From an uncultured Collinsella sp. (GTDB taxonomy: Bacteria > Actinomycetota > Coriobacteriia > Coriobacteriales > Coriobacteriaceae), in the NCBI GenBank assembly GCA_934658705.1, contig CAKUHP010000017.1, positions 1 through 36,076 on the forward strand: a stretch of 36,076 nucleotides of DNA, given 5' to 3'. The notes under the pieces are model-generated. The model saw nothing but the letters and a program-made list of their open reading frames with translations. It did no database searches and had not been told where the DNA came from. This document shows, piece after piece, positions 32,930 to 36,076 of this stretch. A program made the translations under genes and the position numbers. Each line of letters opens with the position of its first letter. The first letter of the stretch is position 1.

Positions 32930-34219
32930 CTACTTGCGCAGCGGCTTGGGTAGTGGAATGCCGGCGGCGATAACCGCGGCGACGATCATAGCGACGATGC
33001 CCTTGAGCGGGAAGCACATGAGCAGCAGGCCCACGACCATAACGGGCTGGCGCATGACGGCACCCATTGTCGAGGCAGTGCAGACGGCGACGCAAAAGAC
33101 CGGATCGGCACCCGTGAGCAGCGCGAAACCGTAGCCGAGGCTCACGCCCGAAAAGATTACGGGGAAGAAATGGCCACCGCGCCAGCCCATGTTGATGAGA
33201 GCCGGGGTCAGCATAGCCTTGACCAGACCGGTTGCGATGAGCACACCGGCGGGGATGGTGAGGTAGGTTTCCATAAGCACGTCGGCCTGCGTCTCGCCGG
33301 CAAACATGGTGTAGGGCAGAACCGTGCCACAAGCCGCAAGCACCAGACCGGCCAGCATGGCCTTGGCGACGGGGCGCTCCCCTATGGCATGGGCCAGCGC
33401 CTCGCTCACGTGCTCCGAGACAAAGTACAGCCAGCCGCAGACCATGCCGACCAACGTCAGAGGGATGAGCCAGGTCAGTTCCAAGCTGCCCATCTCGGCA
33501 GCCTCGAACCTGGGCATACCCATGCCGCCACCCATAAGCTGGCCGAGCAGCAGATAAGTGCCCAGGCCGCCGGCAATCGCGATGCCGTAGACCACGGTCT
33601 TCTGCGCCTTGGGGAGTTTAATGGTGATCTCGTCAGATGCGGAATCCTCATCGCCGTCGGCACTACCGGCGAGCGGCGCCACAAAGCCAAAAACGGGTGC
33701 GGTAAAGAGCGCCGTCAGGGCGGCCTGGGTGCCCAGCAGCGTAAGCTCCCTAAACTCGGCACCAAAGCGACGCATGCGGTCACCGACCCAGCTGCACAGA
33801 CCCGCGATAACGCCGGTCAGTCCGGCCTCCGGTCCAATACTTCCGCCAAACAGCAGCGGCAGCAATGCCGCGAGCGAAAGCTTGCCCAGATTGTCATACG
33901 GATAGCGTCCGTCTTGCTTGACCTTGGCCATCACCTGGTTGAGGTCATCGGTCTTGGCGCCGGTCATCTTTTCGTACAGGCCGATGAGTAGACCGCCCGC
34001 CAGGCAAACGAAAAACGGATACGGCAGGCAGCCGAAGGGACCGCTGGCAAGCTCGGGCGAAGCAGCACCCAGCATGTGCGGGGCCTCGGTCCAAAAGAAG
34101 TCGATACCATGCTCCATCGCAAAGAAGAACAGCCAGACCGCAGCGCCGGCGAGCGCGCCAGTCAAGGCTACGCTGATAAGGAACAGCGCACGGTTTTTAG
34201 GCTTGGCAAGGTTATCCAT
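32930..34219 (-). CDS. CLC-type voltage-gated chloride channel/antiporter family protein
   Basis: Protein of 429 residues with about ten membrane helices. The ion-path motif usually written GREGP appears as GSIGP (126-130) followed by E131, so the gating Glu position is Ile. The later motif GWRGGHFFP matches GxFxP. A hydrophilic insert (DGDEDSASDEITI) lies between the two halves. The protein probably conducts Cl- or another anion without the proton-coupled gating of EcClC; I cannot tell channel from exchanger. GGGAGGA precedes the ATG. Confidence 0.86.
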   Translation of the reverse strand: MDNLAKPKNRALFLISVALTGALAGAAVWLFFFAMEHGIDFFWTEAPHMLGAASPELASGPFGCLPYPFFVCLAGGLLIGLYEKMTGAKTDDLNQVMAKVKQDGRYPYDNLGKLSLAALLPLLFGGSIGPEAGLTGVIAGLCSWVGDRMRRFGAEFRELTLLGTQAALTALFTAPVFGFVAPLAGSADGDEDSASDEITIKLPKAQKTVVYGIAIAGGLGTYLLLGQLMGGGMGMPRFEAAEMGSLELTWLIPLTLVGMVCGWLYFVSEHVSEALAHAIGERPVAKAMLAGLVLAACGTVLPYTMFAGETQADVLMETYLTIPAGVLIATGLVKAMLTPALINMGWRGGHFFPVIFSGVSLGYGFALLTGADPVFCVAVCTASTMGAVMRQPVMVVGLLLMCFPLKGIVAMIVAAVIAAGIPLPKPLRK

Positions 34220-34313
34220 CGGGTCCTCCCGTGGTCAAAATCGACAGAAATACGTTTTATTGTAGAGCGAGCGCTGCCCAGACGAGCCAACCATCTGCAC
34301 CCCAAACGGCACC

Positions 34314-34336
34314 ATTGGGCGCAATGCGCGCCCAAT
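34314..34336 (-). terminator. Stem-loop after LOG-family gene
   Basis: ATTGGGCGC (34314-34322) and GCGCCCAAT (34328-34336) form a perfect 9-bp stem starting about 8 bases after the LOG stop on the minus strand; no T tract follows. Confidence 0.5.
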
Positions 34337-34343
34337 CTAGAAC

Positions 34344-34877
34344 TTAGCCATTGATGATCGAGGCAATCTCGTGCAAATCTTCGGCAAAGTAAATTCCCCG
34401 CTGGCGCTGCGGACTCGATAGCCCCTTTTCAATCATGTGGCCGAGCAGGGCCTTCAGGTCGTTGTAGTAGCCGTCCAGGTTGTACAGGATGCACGGTGCG
34501 CCGAGATGCCCCAGCGACACCGCAGACATGACCTCGGCTATCTCTTCGAGCGTACCCGTGCCGCCGGGAAAGGCAATAAACGCGTCGCCGAGCTCGATCA
34601 TCTTGGCCTTGCGCTCGGCCATATCGCTCGTCACGATGAGGTCGTCGATACCGTCGTGCTGGAACTCGGCCTCGATAAAAAAGCTCGGCTCCACGCCCGT
34701 CACACGACCGCCGGCATCGAGCACGCTATCGGCAAGCGCGCCCATCAGGCCCGACTTGGATCCGCCGTATACCAGCGCGTGGCCGTTGGCACCAATCCAC
34801 GTGCCGAGCTGCTGCACCGCGGGCAAAAACGCCGGATCGTTGCCGACGCTCGCACCTAGGTACACCGTGATGTTCAT
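34344..34877 (-). CDS. LOG-family protein (cytokinin riboside 5'-monophosphate phosphoribohydrolase-like)
   Basis: Protein of 177 residues. The family motif PGGTGTLEE is at 104-112 and the SDMAERKAKM helix supplies the Arg-Lys pair near 89-90. N-terminal YLGASVGNDPAF and VYGGSKSGLMG are also typical (Rossmann-like fold). LOG enzymes hydrolyse nucleotide-type N-glycosidic bonds (cytokinin nucleotides in plants and actinomycetes, AMP-type in others). The bacterial role is often unknown. ATG 34877 is chosen (AGGGGGA upstream); a TTG at 34883 is a weaker option. Confidence 0.88.
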   Translation of the reverse strand: MNITVYLGASVGNDPAFLPAVQQLGTWIGANGHALVYGGSKSGLMGALADSVLDAGGRVTGVEPSFFIEAEFQHDGIDDLIVTSDMAERKAKMIELGDAFIAFPGGTGTLEEIAEVMSAVSLGHLGAPCILYNLDGYYNDLKALLGHMIEKGLSSPQRQRGIYFAEDLHEIASIING

Positions 34878-34910
34878 ATGCAATCCCCCTTGCTGCGCGA
34901 TGCGTTTGCC

Positions 34911-35336
34911 CTAACGCTGTCGACGACGATATTCACGCACGCGACGCGACAGGTCGGCGAGCTCATCGCGGTCGAGCTCTTCCAAATGCTCCAAGTCGTC
35001 CATAAAGCGCGCCATGGTGTCCTTTTGGCGCATCTTGATGAGCGTATTGCAATAGTTCACCGCAACACCCGTGAGCATAGCGATATAGAAGATGCTAATG
35101 ACGCTCAAGACGACCGTGATGACGCGGGCGACCGGTGTCTCGGCCGGAATATCACCAAAGCCGATGGTCGATACCGTCTCAAAGCTAAACCAGAGCCCAT
35201 CACCAAAGGTGAGGGTCGTGGGCTCGGACAGCCAGACAGCCGTTGAGCAGAGCAGGAAAAAGACAAGAAACACGCCTGTTATGTGGGCGAAGCCAGCCTG
35301 ATGCAACACATCGGCAAGCGTCCTGAGCTTTTTCAT
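34911..35336 (-). CDS. Two-transmembrane potassium channel family protein
   Basis: Protein of 141 residues with TM1 (about 18-36), a pore helix with selectivity filter TIGFGD at 57-62, and TM2 (about 67-90), followed by a charged cytoplasmic tail (EELDRDELADLSRRVREYRRRQR). This is the KcsA/Ion_trans_2 architecture, so it should assemble as a tetramer and conduct K+. ATG 35336 follows GGAAGGGG; a TTG at 35357 is less likely. The LOG gene starts 33 bases downstream, so the two may be cotranscribed. Confidence 0.88.
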   Translation of the reverse strand: MKKLRTLADVLHQAGFAHITGVFLVFFLLCSTAVWLSEPTTLTFGDGLWFSFETVSTIGFGDIPAETPVARVITVVLSVISIFYIAMLTGVAVNYCNTLIKMRQKDTMARFMDDLEHLEELDRDELADLSRRVREYRRRQR

Positions 35337-35376
35337 CGCGACCCCTTCCGCGGACAATCAATCACATTCGCTCGGT

Positions 35377-35385
35377 ATTGTCCCA
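35377..35385 (-). promoter_or_regulatory. Extended -10 (TGGGACAAT) of potassium channel gene
   Basis: Minus-strand TGGGACAAT, 40 bases before the ATG, within the 18-base block GGGGAGGCGTGGGACAAT shared with the rlmA promoter. Confidence 0.5.
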
Positions 35386-35414
35386 CGCCTCCCCTGCAAA
35401 CGGAACTAGTCATC

Positions 35415-35480
35415 GGGGACGTTCTTGAATGACTAGTCGTTGGGGACGTTCTTGAATGACTAGTCGTTTAAGAACGTCCC
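35415..35480. repeat. GGGGACGTTCT repeat cluster (27-bp tandem plus inverted copy)
   Basis: Two identical, abutting 27-bp copies (35415-35441 and 35442-35468) start with GGGGACGTTCTT and contain the palindrome GACTAGTC; an inverted copy of the core (AAGAACGTCCC) closes the array at 35470-35480. It lies between the potassium channel and the exported sensor gene. Confidence 0.92.
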
Positions 35481-35594
35481 AGGCGACCACATCTGCCGGA
35501 TGAAAGCGGCCAGCCGTTTAACGGCATGCGGGTCAAACGTGGCGGCTGAGCTGGTATCCTTATGCGGTAATGCCTCGATTCGTTAGGATTGCTT

Positions 35595-36076
35595 GTGAAG
35601 CCTTTCGCCGTCCTTCGTTCAACTATGTGCCGCGCCCTCGCCATCGTGTTCGCCGCGCTCACCGTGCTGAACGCCATTGCGCCTACTCCGGCTTTTGCCG
35701 ATGACTCTGATCAGCAGGTCAAAACGGTACGCGTTGGCTGGCTCGTCAGCAGCGAGGGTTTCCAGGAAGGCACGCCGGGCGAACGCCTTTCGGGCTGGGG
35801 TTACGAATACCTCCAAACCCTCTCGTACTACACCCCCGGATGGAAATACGAATATGTCTCCGGTACGTTCACCGAGCTCATGGACAAGCTCGAGGCGGGC
35901 GAGATCGACCTCATGGCCAATATCTCCTACTCCGAGGAACGCGCCCAAAAGCTGCTTTTCTCATCGAACCCCGAGGGCACCGAGCGCTACTACATCTATG
36001 CCAGGCCCGACCGAGACGACTTGGCCACGGGCGACCTCCAGGCGCTCCAGGGCCTCACCATTGGCTGCAATCCCGG
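35595..36076 (+). CDS. Exported solute-binding (SBP_bac_3-like) protein, N-terminal part of a sensor (partial)
   Basis: 160 codons to the window edge. GTG start with TTAGGA upstream at good spacing. A signal peptide (basic KPFAVLRS, then a hydrophobic core ALAIVFAALTVLNAIA, then TPAFADD) directs export. The mature part resembles a family-3 periplasmic binding protein: TVRVGWLVSSEGFQ, GWGYEYLQTLSYYTPGWKYEYVSG, and MDKLEAGEIDLMANISYSEERAQKLLFS. The rest is missing. In this lineage such domains are often the input part of membrane GGDEF/EAL or histidine kinase proteins, so this could be another c-di-GMP protein; that is inference. Confidence 0.82.
   Translation, partial: MKPFAVLRSTMCRALAIVFAALTVLNAIAPTPAFADDSDQQVKTVRVGWLVSSEGFQEGTPGERLSGWGYEYLQTLSYYTPGWKYEYVSGTFTELMDKLEAGEIDLMANISYSEERAQKLLFSSNPEGTERYYIYARPDRDDLATGDLQALQGLTIGCNP

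Noticed and set aside
34220..34343. Fluoride riboswitch ahead of the CLC gene
   Set aside because: The leader lacks the conserved pseudoknot words of the fluoride aptamer.

Overview
The window looks like chromosomal DNA from a high-GC anaerobic gut actinobacterium of the Coriobacteriia, most likely Collinsella or a close relative. This rests on base composition, clear Shine-Dalgarno sites before almost every start, the gene mix, and the GGGAC-type palindromes between genes. It is a recollection-based assignment, not a database result. I see no rRNA, tRNA, CRISPR array, prophage or insertion sequence. About 36 protein genes can be supported; those at the two ends are cut by the window.

Layout. 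1-372: 5' part of a patatin-like lipase (minus). 605-7977: three consecutive cyclic-di-GMP genes on the plus strand; two are GGDEF-PAS-GGDEF'-GGDEF''-EAL proteins and the third is a shorter GGDEF-PAS-GGDEF' protein. 8088-10990: flavodoxin-like reductase, ArsC/Spx-like protein, CobW-type metal GTPase and TrmL. 11020-16737 (minus): UvrA-like ABC protein, AAA ATPase and a TetM/EF-G-like GTPase; the first two are bracketed by near-identical 31-bp palindromes. 16979-20903: MscL with a zinc ribbon, GNAT acetyltransferase, a small zinc-binding protein, RsmJ, a 46-residue membrane protein, a second small membrane protein and RlmA. 21118-24454: MATE exporter, LysR regulator and a divergent EamA transporter. 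24545-28503: uracil-DNA glycosylase, then a minus-strand unit of release factor 3, and a preQ1 riboswitch-like leader followed by a queuosine-precursor transporter and a short-chain dehydrogenase. 28896-30876: GntR (YtrA type) regulator with an ABC ATPase and permease. 30945-36076: a second EamA transporter, a methyltransferase, a CLC-type channel, a LOG-family hydrolase, a two-TM potassium channel, and the start of an exported solute-binding sensor protein.

How the genes fit together. Recurrent themes are c-di-GMP turnover (three paralogues), RNA modification and translation (TrmL, RsmJ, RlmA, queuosine-precursor uptake, RF3, the EF-G-like GTPase), and drug or stress handling (UvrA-like protein, TetM-like GTPase, MATE, YtrA-ABC, MscL, CLC, K+ channel).

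The most unusual signal is between the genes. At least six intergenic palindromes carry a GGGAC core but have completely different self-complementary arms. Several act as terminators or contain the stop codon of the adjacent gene. Two of them share the same 27-bp tandem architecture although their arms are unrelated. A second repeat type, two 55-bp inverted-repeat units spaced exactly 80 bp apart, lies upstream of the GntR operon.
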